A DNA stretch of 53,944 bases from DATKOF01 sp035524795 (GTDB lineage Bacteria > Pseudomonadota > Gammaproteobacteria > Burkholderiales > SG8-41): positions 1-53,944 of the forward strand of contig DATKOF010000022.1 in NCBI GenBank assembly GCA_035524795.1, written 5' to 3'. Shown here piece by piece: positions 26,005 to 33,784 of this stretch. Numbering within the stretch: position 1 is the stretch's first letter; each line of letters begins with the position of its first letter. The notes under the pieces were generated by a model. That model was not told where the DNA came from and ran no database searches. It worked only from the letters and a program-made list of their open reading frames with translations. Made by a program: the position numbers and the translations under genes.

Positions 26005-26919
26005 TCAGGGCGCATGTTCGTTGAGAACAGCGAGGCTCTGGGCAGCCCGCTCCACCGCACGATATCCCTCCTCAATCGCCTCCTGCGCCCGATGAAAATC
26101 GAGCAGACGAAGGTTCGCCAGCCGGGGAGCGACGACTACATCTGGCGGCTCTCCAGCCATGCGATTGCGCGCAATCCTTACCAGCGCGATGTCCACACAA
26201 CTGGTCAGGACGTCAAGCATCGGGGGCATTGCGGGCTCGTCAGGCGATTGTCCCGGCGCAAGCGCACTGAGATTTTCCTGCAGCTTGCGCATCCAACTCT
26301 GAACAGGGCCGGATGGTGGCGCTTCCAGCGTCGGAACAGTGGCGCGAAAGCGGCGGCCTAGGATGTCGGAACCGAGGTCGATCGCAATCACGATATCCGC
26401 GCCCATTGCGCGCGCCAAAGAAACCGGGACGGGATTGGCTAGGCCACCATCGACCAGCAACGATCCTTCCCATCGTACCGGGACAAATAGCCCTGGCAGG
26501 GCGATCGAAGCGCGGACGGCATCGAGCGTTGAACCGCTGCGCAGCCAGACTTCCGCGCCCGTGTTCAGCGAAGTTGCGACCGCGGCAAACGGCAATCCTA
26601 GGTGGTCAATCGAACGGTCTTCGAAATTACGACGGAAAAATTCCACCAGACGATCGCCTTTAAGTACCCCACCGCTCAGGCTTATATCGAAGAAACCCAT
26701 CACGTCCTTGATTCCCAAACGGAGTACCCATTTCTCAAGGTGATCCAGTTCACCCGCCGCATAGGCAGCGCCGACCAATGCACCGATCGACGTCCCGCAC
26801 ACGATATCCGGTCGAACACCCGCCTTTTCCAGCGCGCGGATGACGCCTATATGAGCCCACCCGCGGGCGGAACCACTGCCCAGTGCGAGTCCCACGCGCG
26901 GCCTACGCGGCGCAGTCAT
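26005..26919 (-). CDS. Patatin-like phospholipase (RssA/NTE type)
   Basis: 304 residues. The oxyanion loop is 'GSGSARGWAHIGVI', the nucleophile elbow 'GTSIGALVGAAYA' (Ser near residue 44), and the catalytic Asp is in 'VDGGLANPVPV' (about 157). All parts of the Ser-Asp dyad are present, so it should be an active acyl hydrolase. RssA-type proteins are soluble and lack a signal peptide, as here. It lies 81 bp downstream of an HdeD-type gene on the same strand. Confidence 0.92.
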   Translation of the reverse strand: MTAPRRPRVGLALGSGSARGWAHIGVIRALEKAGVRPDIVCGTSIGALVGAAYAAGELDHLEKWVLRLGIKDVMGFFDISLSGGVLKGDRLVEFFRRNFEDRSIDHLGLPFAAVATSLNTGAEVWLRSGSTLDAVRASIALPGLFVPVRWEGSLLVDGGLANPVPVSLARAMGADIVIAIDLGSDILGRRFRATVPTLEAPPSGPVQSWMRKLQENLSALAPGQSPDEPAMPPMLDVLTSCVDIALVRIARNRMAGEPPDVVVAPRLANLRLLDFHRAQEAIEEGYRAVERAAQSLAVLNEHAP

Positions 26920-27000
26920 ACTCGGGATTATTGGAGAAAACCATTAGCGCCAAATTATTCTGCAATGGCGCCCACCCCTGGCTACCGGCGGCGCGCGTAC

Positions 27001-27573
27001 TTATGATCGAGCGAGGAGTTGAACGAAACGACGCGCTTTAACCGCCAGGAACAGGAGCAACACGCCAAATACGATGGCATAGGAGGCTATCAGCCACAGT
27101 AAGGTGAGCGCACCTGCAGCCGGCTGCACCATGAGCAGAATGCCAAACACCACCGAGGCCAAGCCCGCGAGAACCAGCGCCCATTCACCCTTGATCTCTT
27201 TTTGCAGGCGCATTGCCATCATGATCTCAAGAAGGCCGGCGGCAATCGCCCAGATTGCGATATAGAAGACGAGGGCGAACACGGTAATGCCGGGAACTAG
27301 GAAAGTCAGGATCCCGACGCCGACTCCAAGCAGCCCTTGGAGAAGCATCACCCACCAGTCTTCATGATCTTTGCGTCCGATGATGGCGGTCCAGACGCCG
27401 AAAATGCCGTCTACCATTGAGTAAGCACCGAACAACAACACCAACGCCACAAGTGAAATCCCCGGCAGGAACCACGTCAACACGCCAAAGACAATGGCCG
27501 CGATACCACGTAGAAGCAGCAGCCACCAACCGCGTGAAAGAATTGAGGCAAAACTTTTTTCGAGGCCGTCCAT
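27001..27573 (-). CDS. HdeD family membrane protein
   Basis: 190 residues, six spans in three hairpins, with the internal repeat 'LLLRGIAAIVFGVLTWFLPGI', 'MLLQGLLGVGVGILTFLVPGI' and 'VLAGLASVVFGILLMVQPAAG' that defines the family. E. coli HdeD is linked to acid resistance at high cell density; the mechanism is unknown. GGAGGGG precedes the ATG. First of a group with the patatin and STAS-like genes. Confidence 0.92.
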   Translation of the reverse strand: MDGLEKSFASILSRGWWLLLLRGIAAIVFGVLTWFLPGISLVALVLLFGAYSMVDGIFGVWTAIIGRKDHEDWWVMLLQGLLGVGVGILTFLVPGITVFALVFYIAIWAIAAGLLEIMMAMRLQKEIKGEWALVLAGLASVVFGILLMVQPAAGALTLLWLIASYAIVFGVLLLFLAVKARRFVQLLARS

Positions 27574-27690
27574 AATGTTCCCCTCCTCAAAAGACCATCT
27601 AATGCCTTGTCAAACAACATCGATGGCGAGTGCGGCCACCTAAATCCGGCGCCGGCTGTACCCATCACCGGTTTTCGTTAAGACCGGCAT

Positions 27691-28560
27691 CTAATATAGC
27701 ACAAGCAGCACCGGCTGGTGATCGGACGCGTCGCTTTGCTGGTCAATCCGCGTTTCCAGTACGCGATCCCGCAAATCCTCCGTCACGTACACGAAGTCGC
27801 AGCAGTACGGCCGCGGCCATTGTCTGCGGTCGAACACGCCGATCGAAGGCGGATGCGGCGCGCCGGGATAAACAATCTCCCATGCGTCGCGAAACGCCGG
27901 CACCGGCCGCGAAAACGGCGCCGCCAGACGCGCGTGCAGCGGATCGCTTGGACGGAAATTGAAGTCGCCGGCCAGAACCGCGGAAGCCGTCCCCCTGAAC
28001 GTGCGGAACGGCCCGCGCGAAGCGTCGCGCGTCGGTACCCGCGCCCGCAACGCCGCCGCGGCGTGCAGTTCGCGGATGCGCTCGACCTGCGCCCGCCTTT
28101 GCGCCGGCGAGTAATACTCGAGATGCGTGGTCATCACGCGCAGCGCGCCGAACGGCGCCATGACGATGGCTTCCACCAACGCGCGCTGCATGCTCGTGCG
28201 CCGCGCTTCGGCCGGCCATGGCAGCAGATGCCGGAATGCCTGCGTCACCGGTAGTCGCGACAGGATCATGTTGCCGAACAGGCGGCGCGAACCGTCGCCG
28301 GCCCGCACGTCGGTTGCCGCGCAAAACACCGGCGTGTATGCCGGCAGCAATTTCGCGAGCAGCGCCGGTTGATCTTCACCCTCATTTCCCCTTCTAATGC
28401 CCGGCAGACCCGGATAGTTGCTGGCGACTTCCTGCAGGCACAGCACGTCGAAATCGGCAAGCGCGCGCGCATGTCTGACGATACGCCGCAGATCGACCAC
28501 GCCGTCGCAGCCGCGCCCCCACTGGATGTTCCAGCTGATCATCGCAAAACGTCTTCTCAT
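27691..28560 (-). CDS. Endonuclease/exonuclease/phosphatase (EEP) family protein
   Basis: 289 residues with the EEP core in order: 'ISWNIQWGRG' (first metal-binding Asn), 'DVLCLQEVASN' (Glu), 'VMTTHLEYYSP' (catalytic His), 'VLAGDFNFRPSD' (Asp/Asn) and the final 'SDASDHQPVLLVLY' (Asp-His). The family includes DNases, inositol phosphatases and lipid phosphodiesterases such as YbhP relatives, and sequence alone does not choose. Its ATG overlaps the stop of the upstream acyl ligase gene by 4 nt, so translation is coupled. A phospho-ester on a lipid or acyl intermediate is therefore an attractive but unproven substrate. Confidence 0.88.
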   Translation of the reverse strand: MRRRFAMISWNIQWGRGCDGVVDLRRIVRHARALADFDVLCLQEVASNYPGLPGIRRGNEGEDQPALLAKLLPAYTPVFCAATDVRAGDGSRRLFGNMILSRLPVTQAFRHLLPWPAEARRTSMQRALVEAIVMAPFGALRVMTTHLEYYSPAQRRAQVERIRELHAAAALRARVPTRDASRGPFRTFRGTASAVLAGDFNFRPSDPLHARLAAPFSRPVPAFRDAWEIVYPGAPHPPSIGVFDRRQWPRPYCCDFVYVTEDLRDRVLETRIDQQSDASDHQPVLLVLY

Positions 28561-30101
28561 AGCGAAAGGGCCAGCGAGCTGAGCTTCATGTAATCGGTCT
28601 TGCCGCTGCCGGAACGCGGCAGTTCGGCGACGTGTGCGATGCGGCGCGCCACCGCGAGGTGATGGCTGCCGAGCCGCCGCGCCGTCTGCAGCAGCAGTCC
28701 GCGCGACAGGGCGGGGTCGGTCGTGAACAACACCGTGCTTTCGCCGCTGCCGGGCACCACCTCCACGACGGCCGCGTGTTCGTGTTGCGGCGAGGCCCGT
28801 GCGGCGATCTGCTCGACCATGTCGAGCGCGATCATTTCTCCGGCGATCTTGGCAAAACGCCGGGCGCGTCCCAGGATGTTCACAAAGCCGTCCGTGGCCA
28901 CCTCGACGATGTCGCCGGTATCGTGCCAGCCGTCGCCGTGTCCCGATCGTGGCGGCTGCAGTCTGCCGGGTTGTTCCAGCAGATAATAGCCAAGCATCAG
29001 GTTCGGACCGCGCACCAGCAGCCGGCCGCCGCGCTGCAGCCCGTCGACCGGGACCAGCCGGTGTTCGACGTCCGGCAGGAAACGGCCGACGCTGCCCGCC
29101 CGGCTGGCCGAAGGCGTGTTGAGCGCAATGACCGGCGCACACTCGGTGCAGCCGTAACCATCATAGATTTGCAGCCCGAAGCGTTGCTGCCACATCGCCA
29201 CCACTTTTTCGTCGAGTTTCTCACCGCCGGATATCACGTATTTGACCGATGCGAAATCAGCCGGCTGTGCATGGCGCGCATATTGGCCGAGGAAGGTGCT
29301 GGTGCCGAACATCACCCGGCAGCGCTGTGCACGCACCACCGCCGGAATTTCGTGGTAGCGCAGCGGGCTGACATAAAGATGGAGCGGCGTGCCGGCCACC
29401 AGCGGCATCAGCACGCACGCCGTCAGTCCGTACGAATGATAAACCGGAAGCGGACTGAAAAATTTGTCACCGCGGTCGAACGGGAACACCTCGCGCATCT
29501 GCCGGATGTTGGAAAGCAGGGCGCGGTGGCTCAACGCAACGCCTTTGGCCGCCCCTTCCGAACCGGAGGTAAACAGTATCACCGCCGGGTCGTCGGCAAC
29601 CGCGCCGGGAACCGGGCTCCGCCACACTGAAAACATCGTCCGTACGGCTTCGAGGCGATCGCGCCAGGTGAGTTCGCGGCGCAGATCCTCGAGATAAACG
29701 ATGCGCATATCAGCAAGGGCAGGCAGACAGCGCTCGAGACCGGCCATGGCGACGAACCTGCGGGAGGTGACGATGGTGCGCACCGCGGCGGCAGTACAGG
29801 CATCGCGCATGGCTTCGGCGTCGGCCGAATAATTGAGCAGCGCGGGCACGCGGCGCCATGCGGTAAGGGCAAGCAGCAGGCTGACGGTGACGTTCAGGTT
29901 AGGCAGCAACACGCCGGTGTGCTCGAGCTCGACAGTATGCCGGGACAGCAACCGGCCGAGCACCAGACTGTTCCTGATCAGCCGGCGGTAGGTGTCGCAA
30001 TTGCCTTGCGCGTCTTCGATGATGCGGATACGGCGTCCATGACACTCGGCCGCATCGACCACGGCGCCGAACAGCGTGCGGTCGGCAAATCCGCCGTTCA
30101 T
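28557..30101 (-). CDS. Acyl-ACP/acyl-CoA ligase resembling the C-terminal half of Aas
   Basis: 514-residue adenylate-forming enzyme. The P-loop is 'LFTSGSEGAAKGVALSH'; then 'PLPVYHSYGLTACVLMPL', 'VMFGTSTFLGQYARHA', 'GYGCTECAPVIALNTP', 'GWHDTGDIV', 'GRARRFAKIAGEMIALDMVEQ' and the catalytic Lys motif 'GSGKTDYMKL'. These match the acyl-ACP synthetase half of E. coli Aas closely, but the N-terminal PlsC acyltransferase half is absent. It should activate free fatty acids with ATP onto ACP or CoA. It is divergent from rpfF; in Xanthomonas the rpf locus likewise has an acyl ligase (RpfB) beside rpfF, so signal or fatty-acid recycling is inferred. Confidence 0.9.
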   Translation of the reverse strand: MNGGFADRTLFGAVVDAAECHGRRIRIIEDAQGNCDTYRRLIRNSLVLGRLLSRHTVELEHTGVLLPNLNVTVSLLLALTAWRRVPALLNYSADAEAMRDACTAAAVRTIVTSRRFVAMAGLERCLPALADMRIVYLEDLRRELTWRDRLEAVRTMFSVWRSPVPGAVADDPAVILFTSGSEGAAKGVALSHRALLSNIRQMREVFPFDRGDKFFSPLPVYHSYGLTACVLMPLVAGTPLHLYVSPLRYHEIPAVVRAQRCRVMFGTSTFLGQYARHAQPADFASVKYVISGGEKLDEKVVAMWQQRFGLQIYDGYGCTECAPVIALNTPSASRAGSVGRFLPDVEHRLVPVDGLQRGGRLLVRGPNLMLGYYLLEQPGRLQPPRSGHGDGWHDTGDIVEVATDGFVNILGRARRFAKIAGEMIALDMVEQIAARASPQHEHAAVVEVVPGSGESTVLFTTDPALSRGLLLQTARRLGSHHLAVARRIAHVAELPRSGSGKTDYMKLSSLALSL

Positions 30102-30344
30102 GAGCTTCGCTTTCCGGCGCCCTGACGGAAAGCAGTCCGGCGGCGGGGATCACCCGCTTTTTCGTGAGCCATCCGTACTTCTTGTAGTGAAATATAAATG
30201 ACAAAACCGCCCGCGGATTCAGCAGGCACGCCAAAAAATGCAAAATCTATCAGTTTGTTAGATTTGCTTCCTGATAAATCTCTGCGTAGATTTACAACTG
30301 ACCCAACTTTCACCTAACCGCCGCTCACTTTCAAGGAGATGATC
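30102..30344. promoter_or_regulatory. Divergent control region of the rpfF locus
   Basis: 243 bp between the acyl-ligase and rpfF starts, AT-rich from about 30180 to 30300. It holds the paired inverted repeats listed separately and the rpfF ribosome site AAGGAG (30333-30338). That site lies 6 nt from the ATG at 30345, which decides that start over the ATG at 30339. Confidence 0.6.
30243..30294. promoter_or_regulatory. Two adjacent inverted repeats, probable operator
   Basis: Repeat 1: AAATCTA (30243-30249), 9-nt spacer, TAGATTT (30259-30265). Repeat 2: TAAATCT (30275-30281), 6-nt spacer, AGATTTA (30288-30294). All four half-sites share AAATCT or its complement, and the two dyad centres are about 30 bp apart (three helical turns). 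This looks like a double operator about 50-100 bp upstream of rpfF. Confidence 0.6.
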
Positions 30345-31280
30345 ATGGACATGACCGTTCCCCAGGAAATTCTACAGGTTCAGGAACCGCTGCCTAGGTT
30401 TCGGGATTCCGACAGGTTCGCGTTCCATTTTTCGCCGCAACTGATGGCCCAGCTCGACACCGCATCGGCATGCATGTGGCTGCGCTGGAACCCGGCGCCT
30501 CGTCCCTGCTTCAACCCGGCGTTGCTGGCAAGTCTGCGCGAGTATTGCGATTTCCTGTCCGCGAGCGGCGGCTGCATCCGTGACGGCGAGGAGACCTCCG
30601 GAATCGAATACGCGGTGCTCTCCTCACGGGTGCCGGGCATTTTCAACCTGGGCGGCGACCTCGATCTGTTTACTCGCCTGATCGAAACCAGGGACCATCA
30701 GGAATTGCTGCGCTACGGCCTGTCATGCGTCGACGTGCTGTACCGGAACTATATCGGGCACGGCGTGCCGCAATTGACCACCATCTCACTGGTCCAGGGC
30801 GACTGCATGGGCGGCGGCTTCGAATGCGCGCTGTCGAGCGATGTGCTGATCGCCGAAAAAAGCGCGCGTTTCGGGTTCCCCGAGATCCTGTTCAACCTGT
30901 TCCCGGGAATGGGCGCCTACTCTTTCCTGCAGCGCCGCGTCGGTCAAAAAACGACCGAGGATTTGATCACCAGTGGCAAAATCTACAGCGCGCATGATAT
31001 GCTGGCGCTCGGTGTCATCGATATCGTGGTTGACGACGATCAAGGGGAGGCGGAAGTCGCAGCGCTGATCAAACGCCGCGGCCGCAGCCGGAATGCGCTC
31101 AGTGCCATTGCGGAAACAAGGCGGCGCGCGCAACCGCTGGAGTACAAGGAACTCGCCGATATCGTCGATATCTGGGTCGCCGCCGCATTCCGGCTCAGCG
31201 CGCGCGATGTCAAATTGATGCAACGACTGGTCCACCGCCAGAACACAGTCAGCGCTGGTGAGGGAGTGTCCCTGCACTAG
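30345..31280 (+). CDS. rpfF: DSF synthase (cis-2-enoyl fatty acid signal), RpfF
   Basis: 311-residue crotonase-fold enzyme. Both catalytic glutamates of RpfF are present with the right 20-residue spacing: 'MGGGFECALSSDVLIAEKSARFG' (Glu near 160) and 'FPEILFNLFPGMGAYSFL' (Glu near 180). The region 'GIFNLGGDLDLFTRLI' forms the oxyanion/substrate pocket. The C-terminal 'RRRAQPLEYKELADIVDIWVAAAFRLSARDVKLMQRLV' is the RpfF-specific helical tail, which ordinary enoyl-CoA hydratases lack. Family knowledge: it dehydrates 3-hydroxyacyl-ACP and releases a cis-2-unsaturated fatty acid. A GGDEF/EAL gene follows after 11 nt. Confidence 0.93.
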   Translation: MDMTVPQEILQVQEPLPRFRDSDRFAFHFSPQLMAQLDTASACMWLRWNPAPRPCFNPALLASLREYCDFLSASGGCIRDGEETSGIEYAVLSSRVPGIFNLGGDLDLFTRLIETRDHQELLRYGLSCVDVLYRNYIGHGVPQLTTISLVQGDCMGGGFECALSSDVLIAEKSARFGFPEILFNLFPGMGAYSFLQRRVGQKTTEDLITSGKIYSAHDMLALGVIDIVVDDDQGEAEVAALIKRRGRSRNALSAIAETRRRAQPLEYKELADIVDIWVAAAFRLSARDVKLMQRLVHRQNTVSAGEGVSLH

Positions 31281-31291
31281 GAAGGAATTTG

Positions 31292-33223
31292 ATGTCCAAA
31301 GAGGACTTCGAATACAGCATCCAGGAAGCCGCGCACCGGCTCGGCGTCAGCATCCAGAAACTGCGGCGGTGGGATGACAAGGGCGCGTTGGTCGGCCGGC
31401 GCACCGAGGGCGGACATCGGCGCTACCCGCGCGACCTGATCGACAGCATCGCAGGGCGCGAAGCGGACAGCGCGCGCCCTGACGAACTCGAAAGCGTCAA
31501 GCAGACTCTCGAGGGCAAGCGGCGCATCATCCAGTTGTTGCTGCAAAGCGAGCGTCGCTACCGCGACCTGGTCGAGACGTCGCACGACCTGATCTGGGCG
31601 ACCGACGCAGAGGGCCGCTTCACCTACCTCAACAACGCCGCGGTCGAGATCCTCGGCCTCGACCCCAACGATCTGCTCGGACGCTGTTTCTTCGATTTTG
31701 AAGCACAGCCCTCGCACGTATCGAACCGGCGCTTTCTGGCGCTGCTCAAGCGCAATGGCGAAGTGCGCAATTACGTATCGCACCTGGTGGCGATAGACGG
31801 TCGCGACCGGTGGGTCGGAATCAACGCGCGCCTGGCCCGCGACGACCGGGGAAAACTGGTCGGCATTCGCGGCACTGCGCGCGACATCACCGAACAGCAT
31901 CTGGCGATGCTCGAAATCGAGCGCCTGGCGCGCCACGATCCACTGACCGACCTGCCGAACCGGGCGAGCCTGCAGCACGACATCGAATCCGCGATCAAAA
32001 ACGGTGAATTCGGAGCCGTCCTGTTCCTCGACGTCGACCACTTCAAATACGTGAACGACAATTTCGGACACCGCGCCGGAGATCAGCTGATCATCGGCAT
32101 CGGCAGCGCGCTACGCGGAGCGGTGCGCGATTTCTCCGGCACTCTTTATCGCATCGGCGGCGACGAATTTGCAATCCACCTGCCGGCCGCGCTGCGCCAG
32201 GAAGCATCCCGCGCTGCGGAATGTGCGCTGGAGGCCATCCGACGCTACCACTTCCAGCCCGGCAGCGGAAGACGCATCTCGAATCTTTCGGCTTCCGTCG
32301 GCATCGCGCTCTACCCCTTCCACGGCGCAAACATCGCGGTGCTGCTGTCGAACGTCGACATCGCGATGTATCAGGCCAAGGAACTGGGCCGCAACCGCTA
32401 CGTACTGTTCGACCAGGTCGAGGGGGGTGTGCGCAGCACCCACCGGCGCATGCACTGGGCGAAAAAACTGCGTGACGCCATCGACGATGATCGCCTGGTG
32501 CTGTTCACCCAGCCGGTCGTGCGCTTCGCCGACCATGAGACCGTGCACCACGAAGTGCTGGTGCGGATGCGCGATGATGACGGAAAAATCATTCTGCCCG
32601 GAAATTTCGTGGAACTGGCGGAATCACTGGGGATCATCCGTGAAATCGACATGCTGGTAGTGCGTAAATTGATCGGACATCTGCTCGCCAACAACCGCCT
32701 TGACCAGAAAGTGCGGTATTTCGTCAACCTGTCCCGCGTCAGCATCTCCGATCAGCAGTGGGTCAAGGATTTCATATCGATGCTGGAAGAGAGCAAGGCC
32801 ACCCCCAGTCAGCTGGTGTTCGAGATCACCGAAACCGCCGCGATGTCGGAAATCGACGTCACGCTGAACTTCATACGCATGCTGAAGGAAATGGGATGCC
32901 GCTTCGCGCTCGACGATTTCGGCGCCGGCTTCAGCTCGTTCTATTACCTGAAGCGCTTCGAGATCGACTATCTGAAAATCGACGGCAGCTTCATCCGGGA
33001 TCTACCCACCGATGAAAGCAACCAGGTATTCGTAAAAGCGCTGAACGATGTCGCCAAGGGAATGAACAAACAGGTGATCGCCGAATGGGTGGAAACGCCC
33101 GAGGCACTCCAGCTGCTGAGCGCGATGGGCATCCAGTACGGACAGGGCTATCTGTTCCGGCAGCCCGAACCGCTGTTGAAGGAGGTCGACAGCACCTCCC
33201 GCACCAGATTCAACGTCGCCTGA
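31292..33223 (+). CDS. MerR-type HTH / PAS / GGDEF / EAL protein, candidate DSF receptor
   Basis: 643 residues. Residues about 5-50 are an excisionase/MerR-like HTH ('YSIQEAAHRLGVSIQKLRRWDDKGALVGRRTEGGHRRYP'). PAS spans about 88-205 ('DLIWATDAEGRFTYLNNAAVEILG'). GGDEF spans about 215-385 with 'RIGGDEF' intact near 288 and no RxxD inhibitory site. EAL spans about 395-630 with 'HEVLVRM', 'NLSRVS', 'FEITETA', 'LDDFGAGFSS', 'KIDGSFI', 'AEWVETPE' and 'GQGYLFRQPEP'. All metal-binding and catalytic phosphodiesterase residues appear kept. Start at 31292 has GAAGGA 5 nt upstream. The rpfF-PAS-GGDEF-EAL pairing parallels Burkholderia rpfF/rpfR, but there the N-terminus is an RpfF-interacting domain and not a DNA-binding one. 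Confidence 0.9.
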   Translation: MSKEDFEYSIQEAAHRLGVSIQKLRRWDDKGALVGRRTEGGHRRYPRDLIDSIAGREADSARPDELESVKQTLEGKRRIIQLLLQSERRYRDLVETSHDLIWATDAEGRFTYLNNAAVEILGLDPNDLLGRCFFDFEAQPSHVSNRRFLALLKRNGEVRNYVSHLVAIDGRDRWVGINARLARDDRGKLVGIRGTARDITEQHLAMLEIERLARHDPLTDLPNRASLQHDIESAIKNGEFGAVLFLDVDHFKYVNDNFGHRAGDQLIIGIGSALRGAVRDFSGTLYRIGGDEFAIHLPAALRQEASRAAECALEAIRRYHFQPGSGRRISNLSASVGIALYPFHGANIAVLLSNVDIAMYQAKELGRNRYVLFDQVEGGVRSTHRRMHWAKKLRDAIDDDRLVLFTQPVVRFADHETVHHEVLVRMRDDDGKIILPGNFVELAESLGIIREIDMLVVRKLIGHLLANNRLDQKVRYFVNLSRVSISDQQWVKDFISMLEESKATPSQLVFEITETAAMSEIDVTLNFIRMLKEMGCRFALDDFGAGFSSFYYLKRFEIDYLKIDGSFIRDLPTDESNQVFVKALNDVAKGMNKQVIAEWVETPEALQLLSAMGIQYGQGYLFRQPEPLLKEVDSTSRTRFNVA

Positions 33224-33235
33224 ACCGTCCCCGCT

Positions 33236-33784
33236 TCATCTACAGCCGAACATTCTGATCCAGGCAAGGCCCACCACCGTCTTGATGTCGGTGATGCGCC
33301 CGGCCCGCACCCACTCCAGCGCTTCGTCCACGCCGACTGCGATGACCTCAAGGAACTCCCCGTCATCGAGCGCGGAGCCGACATGGGTCAGCCCGCGCGC
33401 AGCGTAAAGCTCGATAAGTTCGTTCGAATAGCCGATGCACGAATACAGCGCCGTCAGGCGGTGCCATTCCGTCGCCCGATAGCCGCATTCTTCGACCAGC
33501 TCGCGCTGTGCGGTCTGCAGCGGAGTCTCGCCGGCGTCGATCTTGCCCGCCGGCAGTTCGAAAAAATGCCGCTGCGGCGCGTAGCGGAACTGCCGCTCCA
33601 TCAACAATGTCTTTTCGTCGAGCAGGGGCACGATCATCACCGCGCCGGGGTGTTCGACATATTCGCGGCGGGCGGTTTTGCCGTCGGGCAGCCGCACGGT
33701 GTCTTCGCGCACCTTGAGCAGCCGGCCGTCATAGACCAGCCGCGTCGTCAGTTGCCGCTCGGTAAAGTCCCGGTCGTCCGGCAT
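33236..33784 (-). CDS. Nudix hydrolase, ADP-ribose pyrophosphatase-like
   Basis: 182 residues with the Nudix box 'GKIDAGETPLQTAQRELVEECGY', and 'REYVEHPGAVMIVPLLDEKTLLMERQFRYAPQRHFFELPAG' upstream, the layout of NudF/ADP-ribose pyrophosphatases. A conserved Tyr/Asn region 'LYSCIGYSNELIELYAA' supports ADP-sugar specificity. Its ATG abuts the nuoN stop codon with no gap, so it is translated from the nuo message. It converges on the EAL gene, 12 bp apart. Confidence 0.9.
   Translation of the reverse strand: MPDDRDFTERQLTTRLVYDGRLLKVREDTVRLPDGKTARREYVEHPGAVMIVPLLDEKTLLMERQFRYAPQRHFFELPAGKIDAGETPLQTAQRELVEECGYRATEWHRLTALYSCIGYSNELIELYAARGLTHVGSALDDGEFLEVIAVGVDEALEWVRAGRITDIKTVVGLAWIRMFGCR

Noticed and set aside
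30345..31280. Ordinary enoyl-CoA hydratase in fatty-acid degradation
   Set aside because: The RpfF-specific C-terminal helices, the two Glu with 20-residue spacing and the GGDEF/EAL neighbour favour DSF synthase.
31277..32071. 264-codon minus-strand frame opposite the HTH-PAS gene
   Set aside because: Shadow of a gene with clear HTH, PAS and GGDEF motifs.
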